From an uncultured Bacilli bacterium (GTDB taxonomy: Bacteria > Bacillota_I > Bacilli_A > RF39 > UBA660): a DNA stretch of 64,000 bases. The stretch spans positions 1 through 64,000 of the forward strand of contig CAKPPW010000003.1 in the NCBI GenBank assembly GCA_934177995.1, written 5' to 3'. Positions 38,290-46,325 of this stretch are shown one piece after another. Each line of letters opens with the position of its first letter. Within the stretch, counting starts at the first letter, position 1. The position numbers and the translations under genes are program-made. The notes below the pieces were generated by a model, which was given only the letters and a program-made list of their open reading frames with translations, had not been told where the DNA came from and searched no databases.

Positions 38290-39116
38290 TGACAGTTGAA
38301 GAATTAATTGTATATGGTAAGGGTAAGACAAGTAGTGATCATGCTAAGATGCTACTTTCTTCGTATTTAGATGTTAATCCTTTAGAATTATTAACTATTT
38401 TAGATAAAGAGGTAGATAGTGATATAGAAAAGTTATATAAGTCATCACTAGAAGCTTTAAAAGAAAATAAACCTATTCAATATGTTATTGGTAATGTTAA
38501 TTTCTATGGACTTAAGTTTATTGTTAATAAAAATGTGTTGATACCACGATTTGAGACAGAAGAGCTGGTAGAACAGGTAGTAGAATATGCTAGAGGTTTA
38601 AATAAAGATAAAATTAAAATATTAGATTTAGGTTGTGGTAGTGGAGCAATTGGTCTTACTCTTAAAAGTATCTTAAAAGATAGTGAAGTAACACTAGTAG
38701 ATATATCAAAAGAGGCTTTAGAGGTAGCTAGATTAAATGCTAATAATCTTAATCTTGATGTTACATTTATCGAAAGTGATTGGTTTTCTAATGTAGGACT
38801 AGATAAGTATGATATTATTGTTTCTAATCCACCATATATAAGAACAAATGAAGAAATAGAAGAAATAGTAAGGAATAATGAGCCATCTTTAGCACTTTAT
38901 GGAGGAATAGATGGTCTTGATTGTTATAGAAAAATATTAGTTAATATTAAACCATATTTAAATGATAAATTTTTAATAGCTTTCGAAATAGGAGAAAGTC
39001 AAAAAGAAGAAATTTATGATATTGTAAATAAATATCTATATGATGTAGAAATTACTTGTAAAAAAGATTTGTATGGTCGAAATAGAATGATATTTGTTAG
39101 AAATAAAAATGATTAA
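38289..39116 (+). CDS. prmC: release-factor glutamine methyltransferase PrmC
   Basis: 275 aa, SAM-dependent. Motif I LDLGCGSGAIGLTL and the NPPY motif IVSNPPYIRT. It methylates the GGQ glutamine of RF1/RF2. Start overlaps the prfA stop. Confidence 0.95.
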   Translation: MTVEELIVYGKGKTSSDHAKMLLSSYLDVNPLELLTILDKEVDSDIEKLYKSSLEALKENKPIQYVIGNVNFYGLKFIVNKNVLIPRFETEELVEQVVEYARGLNKDKIKILDLGCGSGAIGLTLKSILKDSEVTLVDISKEALEVARLNANNLNLDVTFIESDWFSNVGLDKYDIIVSNPPYIRTNEEIEEIVRNNEPSLALYGGIDGLDCYRKILVNIKPYLNDKFLIAFEIGESQKEEIYDIVNKYLYDVEITCKKDLYGRNRMIFVRNKND

Positions 39117-39127
39117 AAATGATAAAA

Positions 39128-39165
39128 AGTCACCATTAATATATTAGAAAAAGGGTGATTTTTTT
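39128..39165 (+). terminator. prmC terminator overlapping the spoIIR ribosome-binding site
   Basis: TCACC pairs with GGTGA across a 19-nt loop, flanked by A and T runs. GGGTGA is also the Shine-Dalgarno sequence of the next gene, so the hairpin could hide it. Confidence 0.5.
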
Positions 39166-39166
39166 A

Positions 39167-39685
39167 ATGAAGAAATTTCTAATAATAATAAGTTTAATCA
39201 TTATCTCTTTAGCTAGTTATACTAAAGGAAAGGAAATTGTTATACCTGATGAAGCTATTAGGTTTAGAGTAGTTGCTAAGTCTAATAGTAAAGAAGATCA
39301 AAAGATAAAGATGAAGGTTAAAGATAATTTACAAGTAGAGATAAGTGAATTATTAAAAAATAGTAAGTCTATTGATGAATCTAGGAAATTGTTAAAAGCT
39401 AATCAAAATAATTTTTCAACTAATGTTAGAAACACTTTATTAACAAATAAGAGTAATGATATTTATAACATTAATTATGGATTAAACTATTTTCCTAAGA
39501 AAGAATATAAAGGTATAACCTATAAAGAGGGATATTATGAATCTTTAGTGGTTACCATAGGAGATGGAAAAGGTGATAACTGGTGGTGTGTTTTATTTCC
39601 CCCATTTTGTCTTATAGAAAATGATAAAAAAACAGATGTAGAATATCGTCTATATATTAAAGATATGCTAGAAAAATACTTCTAA
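39167..39685 (+). CDS. spoIIR: stage II sporulation protein R family (SpoIIR)
   Basis: In Bacillus SpoIIR is secreted from the forespore and triggers SpoIIGA to cleave pro-sigma-E. The 172-aa protein has a signal or anchor segment (about 3-20) and the family motifs PDEAIRFRVVAKSNSKEDQ and DNWWCVLFPPFCLIEN. ATG 39167 has GGGTGAT at good spacing; GTG 39155 is an alternative. The prfA-prmC-spoIIR order is that of B. subtilis. Whether the organism sporulates cannot be judged from this window. Confidence 0.88.
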   Translation: MKKFLIIISLIIISLASYTKGKEIVIPDEAIRFRVVAKSNSKEDQKIKMKVKDNLQVEISELLKNSKSIDESRKLLKANQNNFSTNVRNTLLTNKSNDIYNINYGLNYFPKKEYKGITYKEGYYESLVVTIGDGKGDNWWCVLFPPFCLIENDKKTDVEYRLYIKDMLEKYF

Positions 39686-39724
39686 CAGATAGATTATTTA
39701 CATAAATTCTTAGTAGGTGGTGCT

Positions 39725-40267
39725 ATGAATTTAGGACAATTAATAATAATCTCTATTAGTCTAAGTATGGATGCTTTTTCTCTAGCTATAATTTATGGAA
39801 CATTAGGTCTTGATAAAAAAATGACTAATTTATTAAGTTTAATGGTAGGATCATTTCATTTTTTTATGCCTATACTTGGTAATCTAATTGGATTATTTCT
39901 TTTAGAATCATTCTTACCTAATCCTGATTTGTTAGTGGGTATAATTTTTACTATATTAGCTAGTGAGATGCTCTTGAGCTTAAAAGATTTAGATGCAAGA
40001 AAAATTAAAATAACTAGTTTTTATCAAGCCTTATTATTTGCGTTTAGTGTAAGTATAGATAGTTTTTCAGTAGGTATAGGATTAGGTGTGCATGAAGAAA
40101 ATACGGTTTTATGTGGATTATTATTCTCTATATTTAGTTTTTTATTTACAAAAATAGGATTAGATTGTGGTAAGAGATTAACTATTAGATTTGGTAAGAT
40201 TGCTAATATCTTTGGAAGTATAATTTTATTAATACTTGGAATAAAATATTTGCTTATTTCATTTTAG
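39725..40267 (+). CDS. mntP: manganese efflux pump MntP (YtaF-like)
   Basis: 180-aa membrane protein with six predicted helices in two repeats. The motifs SLSMDAFSLAI and SVSIDSFSVGIGLG contain the acidic residues of the MntP family. It probably exports Mn(II). An MntP homologue near spoIIR also occurs in B. subtilis. Confidence 0.88.
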   Translation: MNLGQLIIISISLSMDAFSLAIIYGTLGLDKKMTNLLSLMVGSFHFFMPILGNLIGLFLLESFLPNPDLLVGIIFTILASEMLLSLKDLDARKIKITSFYQALLFAFSVSIDSFSVGIGLGVHEENTVLCGLLFSIFSFLFTKIGLDCGKRLTIRFGKIANIFGSIILLILGIKYLLISF

Positions 40268-40313
40268 AAGTATATTTATAAAAATAATGTTAATAGTAAT
40301 AAGGGAGGTAAAA

Positions 40314-40466
40314 ATGAAAAATAAAAACAATAATAGTAAGCAGAAGGAAAAAAGTCAAAATAGAAATTGTCCATCTGCGAAAGAAGTAAACGAAAAAGAA
40401 ATGTTTAGTAGACAAGAAGATTGTCCTAAAGATGAATTAGAAAATCAAGAAAATGAAAGATTTTAA
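40314..40466 (+). CDS. small hydrophilic protein, 50 aa, unknown
   Basis: Too short for usual ORF lists. ATG 40314 has a strong site AAGGGAGGT. The product is Lys/Asn/Glu-rich with two Cys-Pro pairs (residues 19-20 and 37-38), no signal and no membrane segment. A terminator follows immediately, as expected for a real short gene. It could be a small spore-type or regulatory protein; I cannot assign it. Confidence 0.6.
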   Translation: MKNKNNNSKQKEKSQNRNCPSAKEVNEKEMFSRQEDCPKDELENQENERF

Positions 40467-40498
40467 CGAAAATTTAAAATTTTTCGTTTCTTTTTTTT
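40466..40498 (+). terminator. terminator of the 50-aa gene
   Basis: Stem ACGAAAA/TTTTCGT with an 8-nt loop and a long T run. Confidence 0.85.
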
Positions 40499-40525
40499 GA
40501 CAAATTACTTGTTTTTCTTTATTAT
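40497..40525 (+). promoter_or_regulatory. murA promoter
   Basis: TTGACA (40497-40502), 17-bp spacer, TATTAT (40520-40525), leaving a leader of about 95 nt. Confidence 0.8.
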
Positions 40526-40627
40526 ATTAGTAGAGATACAGTTTTTAGAGTGATTTATTTATTTTTAAGTCTAGTTGGAAACAAATTTTAAAATACTAAT
40601 ATAATATAGCGAAAGAGAGTAAGATAT

Positions 40628-41881
40628 ATGAAGTTATTAGAAATTAATGGTGGAAATAAGTTAACTGGTACCATTAGAGTTAGTGGTGCTAAAAATAGTG
40701 CTGTGGCTTTAATACCGGCAGCCATATTATCAGATGAAGAAGTAACTATTTGCAATGTACCAGATATTACTGATACAGAAGCATTATGTGAAATATTATC
40801 TTTTTTAGGAGCAAAGGTTAAAAGAGCTAGTGAGACTATTGTAATAGATTCGAAAGAGTTAGAAAATAAAGAAATACCAGCTTCTTTAGCAAAGAAACTT
40901 AGAGCTTCATATTATTTTATGGGAGCGTTACTAGGTAAATATAAGAAAGTTACTATGTCATTACCAGGTGGTTGTTCTATAGGAGCAAGACCAATTAATT
41001 TACATTTAAAAGGTTTTGAAGCTTTAGGAGCTAAAGTAACTAATAAAGATAACTGCTATATAGTAGAAGCTGAGGAGTTAATAGGTAATAATATTTATCT
41101 AGATTTTGCTAGTGTAGGAGCTACTATTAATATAATGTTGGCAGCTGTAAAAGCTAAAGGAAAAACAATTATTGATAATGCCGCTAAAGAACCAGAAATA
41201 GTAAATGTTGCTACCTTATTAAATAATATGGGTGCTAAAATAAGAGGAGCAGGTACTTCAAGTATTGAAATAGAAGGTGTTTCTTATCTTGGTAAGTGTT
41301 TTCATGAAGTAATTCCTGATAGAATAGAAGCTGGAACTTATGTTATTCTAGGAGCAGCTGTAGGAGAAAACTTGAAAGTTGATAATATTATTCCTGAACA
41401 TATTGAATCTTTAACTAGTAAACTAGAAGAGATGGGTGTTTTCCTTGATATTGGAGCAGATTATATAATTGTTAGTAAACAAGATAATTATAAAGCAATT
41501 CATGTTAAGACACAGACATATCCTGGATTTCCAACTGATTTGCAACAACCACTTACACCATTACTTACTGCTTGTAAAGGACAAAGTAAAATAGAAGAAA
41601 CTATTTATGAAAATAGATTTATGCACATACCATATCTAAATTCAATGGGAGCAGATATACGAGTAAAAAATCAAACATCTACTGTCATTGGTCCTACAAA
41701 ACTAGTTGGTTGTGATGTGGTAGCAACTGATTTAAGAGCTGGAGCATCTTTAGTAATAGCTGGTTTGATGGCTGAGGGTACAACTAAGATAACTAATGTA
41801 GAGCATATCTTAAGAGGATATGAAAATATTGTAGAAAAATTAACAAATGTTGGTGCTAAAGTAGAAATTAGAGAAATATAA
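40628..41881 (+). CDS. murA: UDP-N-acetylglucosamine 1-carboxyvinyltransferase
   Basis: First committed step of peptidoglycan synthesis: transfers enolpyruvate to UDP-GlcNAc. 417 aa. Starts with GGNKLTGTIRVSGAKNSA; GGCSIGARPINLHLKGFEALG carries the position (Cys or Asp) that binds fosfomycin, here Cys in PGGCSIG. RAGASLVIAGLMAEG near the C-terminus. Confidence 0.95.
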   Translation: MKLLEINGGNKLTGTIRVSGAKNSAVALIPAAILSDEEVTICNVPDITDTEALCEILSFLGAKVKRASETIVIDSKELENKEIPASLAKKLRASYYFMGALLGKYKKVTMSLPGGCSIGARPINLHLKGFEALGAKVTNKDNCYIVEAEELIGNNIYLDFASVGATINIMLAAVKAKGKTIIDNAAKEPEIVNVATLLNNMGAKIRGAGTSSIEIEGVSYLGKCFHEVIPDRIEAGTYVILGAAVGENLKVDNIIPEHIESLTSKLEEMGVFLDIGADYIIVSKQDNYKAIHVKTQTYPGFPTDLQQPLTPLLTACKGQSKIEETIYENRFMHIPYLNSMGADIRVKNQTSTVIGPTKLVGCDVVATDLRAGASLVIAGLMAEGTTKITNVEHILRGYENIVEKLTNVGAKVEIREI

Positions 41882-41913
41882 TATTATGACTCTAATTTTT
41901 TTTAGGTGATAAA

Positions 41914-42645
41914 ATGAAACATAAAAAACTTATTATCTTTTGTTTACTACTTTTAATAATTTACTTAATCTATATGTCATTTCATAATGATAAAATTAAT
42001 TATTTAGCTATTGGAGACTCTTTATCTTTAGGAGTAAATGCTTATAATGAAGAGGGTTATGGCTATAGTGACTATTTAGCTAGTTATCTTAAAGAAAATA
42101 ATAAACTTAATAATTATAGTAAAGACTTCGCTTTTGCAGGTTTTAGAATAGCAGATTTACAACACCAACTTGACATGAATCAGATAATAACAAAACAAGA
42201 TAAGTCTTTATCTTTTAAAAAATGTTTAAGAGAAGCAGATTTAGTAACTATATCAATAGGCGGTAATGACTTGTTGACTGAGATAAATATGTCAACTAGC
42301 GATATATCTATAATAGATGAGAAAAAAGTATTAGATATATTTTCTAAAAAAATGCAAGAATTAGATAATTTACTTAAGAATATTAGAAAATATAATAATA
42401 GAAAAATAATTTTACTTGGTTATTATAATCCTTATGAGTATAAAGATATAGTTCCCGATAGAGTTTTTGCATATTTTGATGAAGAGATGAAGAAAGTGGC
42501 TACTAAGTATGATATAGAATTTGTGTCAATTTATCGAGTTTTCAAAAATAATAATGATTATTTACCAAATCCTACTAATATTCATCCTTCAAGTAAAGGG
42601 TATAAAGCAATATATCTAGAGATAGTGAAACATTTGAAAAAGTAA
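41914..42645 (+). CDS. membrane-anchored SGNH/GDSL hydrolase
   Basis: The 243-aa protein has an N-terminal hydrophobic anchor (5-23) and the GDSL-type motifs LAIGDSLSLGVNAY (catalytic Ser), ISIGGNDLLTEI and NIHPSSKGY (Asp/His block; His in HPS). It resembles extracellular YpmR-like lipases/esterases. The substrate is unknown. Confidence 0.85.
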   Translation: MKHKKLIIFCLLLLIIYLIYMSFHNDKINYLAIGDSLSLGVNAYNEEGYGYSDYLASYLKENNKLNNYSKDFAFAGFRIADLQHQLDMNQIITKQDKSLSFKKCLREADLVTISIGGNDLLTEINMSTSDISIIDEKKVLDIFSKKMQELDNLLKNIRKYNNRKIILLGYYNPYEYKDIVPDRVFAYFDEEMKKVATKYDIEFVSIYRVFKNNNDYLPNPTNIHPSSKGYKAIYLEIVKHLKK

Positions 42646-42652
42646 AAAAGTC

Positions 42653-42681
42653 TTGCCTTTCGTAAAAAAGTTTGATATATT
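42653..42681 (+). promoter_or_regulatory. rpmE promoter
   Basis: TTGCCT (42653-42658), 17-bp spacer, TATATT (42676-42681). A hairpin ATGATA/TATCAT lies just before the ribosome-binding site. Confidence 0.75.
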
Positions 42682-42738
42682 ATTAGCGGTTAGTCATTAC
42701 TATGATATGAATTTATCATGGCGGAAGGAGAGATATAC

Positions 42739-42954
42739 ATGAAAAAGGGAATTCATCCAGAATATAAAACTTGTAAAGTTACTTGTGCATGTGGAGAAAC
42801 ATTTGAAGTTAAATCAAATAAAGACGAATTAACAGTTGAAGTTTGTTCAAAATGTCATCCATTCTATACAGGTAAGCAATCTCGTGCTTCACGTACAGGT
42901 CGTGTTGACAAGTTTAATAAAAAATATGGTTATACCCAAGATGCAGAAGCTTAA
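42739..42954 (+). CDS. rpmE: 50S ribosomal protein L31, zinc form
   Basis: 71 aa starting [19 protein letters not shown]. The CxC and CxxC ([13 protein letters not shown]) pairs are the zinc-binding L31 form. ATG 42739 has GGAAGGAGA. Zinc-containing L31 can serve as a zinc store. Confidence 0.95.
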   Translation: MKKGIHPEYKTCKVTCACGETFEVKSNKDELTVEVCSKCHPFYTGKQSRASRTGRVDKFNKKYGYTQDAEA

Positions 42955-42967
42955 TTGCTTCTTTTTT
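42945..42967 (+). terminator. rpmE terminator
   Basis: AGAAGC/GCTTCT with loop TTAATT, overlapping the rpmE stop, then T's. Confidence 0.8.
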
Positions 42968-42968
42968 C

Positions 42969-42997
42969 TTGCACTCTAAATAAAAAAATGATATTCT
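42969..42997 (+). promoter_or_regulatory. promoter of the 169-aa unknown gene
   Basis: TTGCAC (42969-42974), 17-bp spacer, TATTCT (42992-42997). Transcription would begin around 43004, which affects the start choice of the next gene. Confidence 0.6.
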
Positions 42998-43001
42998 CAA
43001 T

Positions 43002-43511
43002 ATGGTGAGTAGTGTGGATGATATGTTTGATTTTGACTTGTGGGAAGAATGTTTACTAGAAGAGAATAAACCTCAAGAAGCTGATAAAAAAAGATTAGAA
43101 TTGTTTAATATGAGTCAAACTTATTTTCCAAATGATGTCGTATATTTTTATAATGGTTTTAGAGAGTTGAAAGCTAGTAATCAAATTGTTTGTGACATAA
43201 GTGGCTCTATAATAAGAAAAGGTACATTATACTGTTATTACAATCCATTGATTCAAAATAAAAGAACTGGTATTCGGTATAAATTAACAAGACCAATAAA
43301 AATAGAGACTAGTTATGAAGAATATTTACCAAGAGATATGTTTTCATTTGAAGAACTAGATGAAGCTTTAAGTAAAGATAATTTAGAATGCTTTTATCAT
43401 GGAATAGATGTATCGCATTTAGCAGTAGTGATGGGTGGAAGACTTGGTTTGAAAAATGCTAAGACTAAAAATTATCCACAAAGCTGTGGAAAAGTTTTAC
43501 TAAAAAAATAA
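43002..43511 (+). CDS. protein of unknown function, 169 aa
   Basis: I do not recognise a family. Soluble, no signal; acidic N-terminus (MFDFDLWEECLLEENK) and a beta-rich middle with CDISGSIIRKGTLYCYYNPLI. The latter hints at a small Cys-containing fold but not a known one. ATG 43002 has no ribosome-binding site and lies before the expected transcription start; GTG 43014 behind GGTGAG may be the true start. Its last codons hold DnaA boxes, and a DnaA-box cluster continues downstream. Confidence 0.75.
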   Translation: MVSSVDDMFDFDLWEECLLEENKPQEADKKRLELFNMSQTYFPNDVVYFYNGFRELKASNQIVCDISGSIIRKGTLYCYYNPLIQNKRTGIRYKLTRPIKIETSYEEYLPRDMFSFEELDEALSKDNLECFYHGIDVSHLAVVMGGRLGLKNAKTKNYPQSCGKVLLKK

Positions 43512-43680
43512 ACAATTAGCTGTGGATAAAATTTTTTTGTGGAATAATACACAATACCTGTGGAAAATAATAAATGGTTAAAAACTATTCACAAATGTTG
43601 TGGAAAACCTATTTAAGATAAAAATATCATTGTGGAAAAAATTAAAAGAACATATTTTATTAACAATTAATTGTGGAAAG
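43472..43680. other. DnaA-box cluster away from oriC
   Basis: Nine DnaA-type 9-mers in 209 bp. TTATCCACA at 43472-43480 and its inverse at 43521-43529 are perfect. TTTTCCACA (inverted) at 43485-43493, 43559-43567, 43599-43607 and 43631-43639. Near matches at 43538-43546, 43585-43593 and 43672-43680. Most lie in the gap before rpiB. Such clusters titrate or regulate DnaA in other bacteria. Confidence 0.8.
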
Positions 43681-43692
43681 AAGGAAATAAAT

Positions 43693-44139
43693 ATGAAATT
43701 AGGAATTACATCAGATCATAGAGGATTTAAATTAAAAACAAACTTATTTAAAAGACTAGAAGAGGAATATCAGATAATTGACTTTGGTACTTTTAGTGAA
43801 GAAAGTGTTGATTATCCTGATTATGCTTTTAAATTAAGTGAAGAAGTAGCTAATAAAAACCTAGATTATGGAATAGCTATTTGTGGAAGTGGAATTGGCA
43901 TAAGTATTGCTTGTAATAAAGTTAAGGGAATAAGAGCGGCTAGAGTAGTATCATTAGAAGATGTTTTAGAAACTAGAACTGATAACGATGCTAATATAAT
44001 ATGTCTTAGTGAAAAGTTATCAACTGATGAAGCATATACTCTAGTTAAAAAATTTATTGAAACACCATTTTCAATTGAAGAAAGACATCATAGAAGAATT
44101 GAAAAAATAGCTAAATATGAGGATAGTCATGAGTGCTAA
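43693..44139 (+). CDS. rpiB: ribose-5-phosphate isomerase B
   Basis: 148 aa RpiB/LacA/LacB fold: ITSDHRGFKLK, the Cys-containing GIAICGSGIGISIACNK, and NDANIICLSE. Interconverts ribose-5-P and ribulose-5-P, or related sugar phosphates. ATG 43693 follows GAAGGA; the frame extending to 43600 runs through DnaA boxes and is not used. The upstream DnaA boxes may regulate it. Confidence 0.92.
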   Translation: MKLGITSDHRGFKLKTNLFKRLEEEYQIIDFGTFSEESVDYPDYAFKLSEEVANKNLDYGIAICGSGIGISIACNKVKGIRAARVVSLEDVLETRTDNDANIICLSEKLSTDEAYTLVKKFIETPFSIEERHHRRIEKIAKYEDSHEC

Positions 44140-44326
44140 ATATTTTATTTACATTTTAGTGGGAATCTTAGTTATTTGGTCTTTTGATTCTTTAAATATA
44201 AATTCATTATTTAAAAAAAATAGAGTACTACAAGCTAGAGTTTTATACTTTATGTTAGCACTTTCAATGACCTACTTAGTAACTAACTTTATTTGGGACT
44301 TTTTTACAGTATCAAAAATTTTTTAA
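44129..44326 (+). CDS. DUF1146 small membrane protein (YwzB-like)
   Basis: 65 aa with two transmembrane segments (6-22 and 40-58) and the DUF1146 core NSLFKKNRVLQARVLYFM. ATG 44129 follows GAGGAT. ywzB lies near murA, spoIID and spoIIQ in B. subtilis, so synteny holds. Function unknown. Confidence 0.82.
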   Translation: MSAKYFIYILVGILVIWSFDSLNINSLFKKNRVLQARVLYFMLALSMTYLVTNFIWDFFTVSKIF

Positions 44327-44377
44327 AAAATTGTATAATTTTCGCCTTTTAGGTAAAACTTTAAATGAGGTGAAAAT

Positions 44378-45085
44378 ATGAAAAGATTAAAATTCAGGAA
44401 AGGTGCAATAGTAGGAATCTATGCTGCTATCTTTGTCTTTACTGGAGTAGGAGCTTATCTAGTAAGTCAAAATATGAAAAAAGATTTAAAACCTACTGAA
44501 CAAGTTGAACATGTTAATAGTTCTATTCTAGATAAAGATGAAGATGTAGAAGTTATAAATGAAACTACTAAAATGATAAAACCTTTTAAAGATCAGTCTG
44601 TAACAACTACTAAATATTTCTATAACTACCAAGCTGATAATGCAACACAGGAGAAATCAATTTTGTATCATGAAGATACATATATTCAAAATTCAGGAAT
44701 GGATTTTACTAAGAATGAAACTTTTGAAGTAGTAGCAGTTTTAGATGGAACAGTTATTAATATAAAAGATGATGAGTTGCTAGGTAAAATCGTAGAAGTA
44801 CAACATGAAAATAATCTTGTAAGTAGTTATCAAAGTTTGGGAGAAGTATCTGTTAAGAAAAATGATACAGTAAAACAAGGACAAGTGATTGGTAAAAGTG
44901 GAACTAATAGCATTGATAAGGAATTAGGTAATCATTTGCATTTTGAACTTTATTTAAATAGTCAAGTAGTTAATCCCGAAGATTATTTTGATAAAGAAAT
45001 AAAAGCAGAAACTACTAATGATAGTAATAAAAGTGAAACAGATGAATCTAAGAATAATACTACTGAAACAAAGAAGCCAGAATAA
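44378..45085 (+). CDS. spoIIQ: SpoIIQ-like degenerate M23 protein
   Basis: In Bacillus SpoIIQ is a forespore membrane protein that binds SpoIIIAH during engulfment. The 235-aa protein has one N-terminal membrane segment (9-29), a LytM/M23 domain (about 85-205) and an Asn/Glu/Thr-rich C-terminal tail. Metal ligands are partly lost: the first motif has Asn105 instead of His (NSGMD, Asp109 kept), YQSL has Ser153 instead of His, while HLHF (His188) stays. So it is probably inactive as a peptidase, as in B. subtilis SpoIIQ. Position ywzB-spoIIQ-mbl supports the name; spoIID and spoIIID are absent here. Confidence 0.75.
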   Translation: MKRLKFRKGAIVGIYAAIFVFTGVGAYLVSQNMKKDLKPTEQVEHVNSSILDKDEDVEVINETTKMIKPFKDQSVTTTKYFYNYQADNATQEKSILYHEDTYIQNSGMDFTKNETFEVVAVLDGTVINIKDDELLGKIVEVQHENNLVSSYQSLGEVSVKKNDTVKQGQVIGKSGTNSIDKELGNHLHFELYLNSQVVNPEDYFDKEIKAETTNDSNKSETDESKNNTTETKKPE

Positions 45086-45095
45086 TGTTAACTAG

Positions 45096-45122
45096 AGATG
45101 ATTAAAAAACAATCATCTTTTT
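45096..45122 (+). terminator. spoIIQ terminator
   Basis: AGATGATT/AATCATCT with loop AAAAAAC and T's. Confidence 0.85.
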
Positions 45123-45203
45123 GTATGAAAAATAAAGTAATAAATGCAATTATAATGTATATATTTAAAATAGTAGGAAAAACTAATTTTGATGGGAAAT
45201 TAA

Positions 45204-45232
45204 TTTACAAGTAAAAGAAATTTTGTTAAAAT
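45204..45232 (+). promoter_or_regulatory. mbl promoter
   Basis: TTTACA (45204-45209), 17-bp spacer, TAAAAT (45227-45232), 25 bp before the start. Confidence 0.7.
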
Positions 45233-45257
45233 ATTAACAGTAAAAGGACGTGATAGG

Positions 45258-46250
45258 ATGTTAGCAAAGGATATTGGAATAGATTTAGGAACAGCCAATG
45301 TATTAATATATATAAAAGGTGAAGGAATTGTTTTAAATGAACCTAGTGTGGTAGCTATTGATACAGATAATAAGAAAGTTGTAGCAGTAGGACGTGAAGC
45401 TAGTGAAATGTTAGGAAGAACTCCTGGAAAGGTTAAAGCTATTAAACCAATGAAAGATGGAGTTATTGCTGATTTTGAGATAACAGAGATTATGCTTGAT
45501 TATTTTATTAGAAAGATTCATGCTCGCAATTTCTTTTCAAGACCTAGAATCTTAATATGTTGTCCATCTAATATTACTCCAGTTGAGAAAAATGCTATTA
45601 AAGAAGCAGCTGAAAGAACCGGAGCAAGAAGAGTGTTTTTAGAAGAAGAGCCTAAAGTAGCTGCTATTGGAGCAGGAATGGATATTTCTAAACCTAGTGG
45701 TAATATGGTAATAGATATTGGTGGTGGTACTACTGATATAGCTGTTCTTTCTTTAAAGGATATAGTTACTAGTGCTTCAATTAGAGTGGCTGGTAATGTA
45801 TTTGATCAAGATATTATAAAGTTTATTAAAGAAAAATATAAATTATTAATAGGTGATAAAACAGCAGAAGAGATTAAAATAGAGTTTGCTAACGTTTATA
45901 ATCCTGATAAGAAGAAAAAGATGGAAGTAAGAGGAAGAGACTTAATTACAGGATTACCTAGTACAATAGAAATCTATGAGAATGAAACAGAAGAAGCTTT
46001 ATCTGAATCACTTCAAAAGATAATTAAGGCGGCTACTAATGTTTTAGAACAAACTCCTCCAGAATTATCAGCTGATATTGTAGAAAAAGGAGTAGTCTTA
46101 ACAGGTGGTGGAAGTATGTTAACAGGTTTAGTTCCATTATTAAAAGATAAATTAAAGATACCTGTTTTTATTGCTGATACACCATTAACTTGTGTAGCAG
46201 AAGGAACAGGAGTATTACTTGATGATGTAAGGAGTCTAGAAGAGAACTAG
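45258..46250 (+). CDS. mbl: rod-shape determining protein MreB/Mbl
   Basis: Bacterial actin that guides lateral wall synthesis. 330 aa with phosphate-1 DIGIDLGTANVLIYIKGEG, phosphate-2 MVIDIGGGTTDIAVLS and adenosine motif VVLTGGGSML. It follows spoIIQ and precedes tagO; mbl is the B. subtilis paralogue in this neighbourhood. mreC/mreD do not follow, consistent with Mbl. Confidence 0.92.
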   Translation: MLAKDIGIDLGTANVLIYIKGEGIVLNEPSVVAIDTDNKKVVAVGREASEMLGRTPGKVKAIKPMKDGVIADFEITEIMLDYFIRKIHARNFFSRPRILICCPSNITPVEKNAIKEAAERTGARRVFLEEEPKVAAIGAGMDISKPSGNMVIDIGGGTTDIAVLSLKDIVTSASIRVAGNVFDQDIIKFIKEKYKLLIGDKTAEEIKIEFANVYNPDKKKKMEVRGRDLITGLPSTIEIYENETEEALSESLQKIIKAATNVLEQTPPELSADIVEKGVVLTGGGSMLTGLVPLLKDKLKIPVFIADTPLTCVAEGTGVLLDDVRSLEEN

Positions 46251-46257
46251 ACTTTTT
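46233..46257 (+). terminator. mbl terminator
   Basis: AGTCTAG/CTAGACT with loop AAGAGAA, including the mbl stop codon, then T's. Confidence 0.85.
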
Positions 46258-46273
46258 TCTTTTCTTAAAATAA

Positions 46274-46302
46274 TTGTACAATAGAATATAAACTGATATA
46301 AT
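46274..46302 (+). promoter_or_regulatory. tagO promoter
   Basis: TTGTAC (46274-46279), 17-bp spacer, TATAAT (46297-46302). Confidence 0.8.
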
Positions 46303-46325
46303 TGAATAAGAAAAGAGGAAGTAAA

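Noticed and set aside
43600..43692. 31-residue N-terminal extension of rpiB
   Set aside because: Runs through DnaA boxes; RpiB proteins begin at MKLGITSDH.
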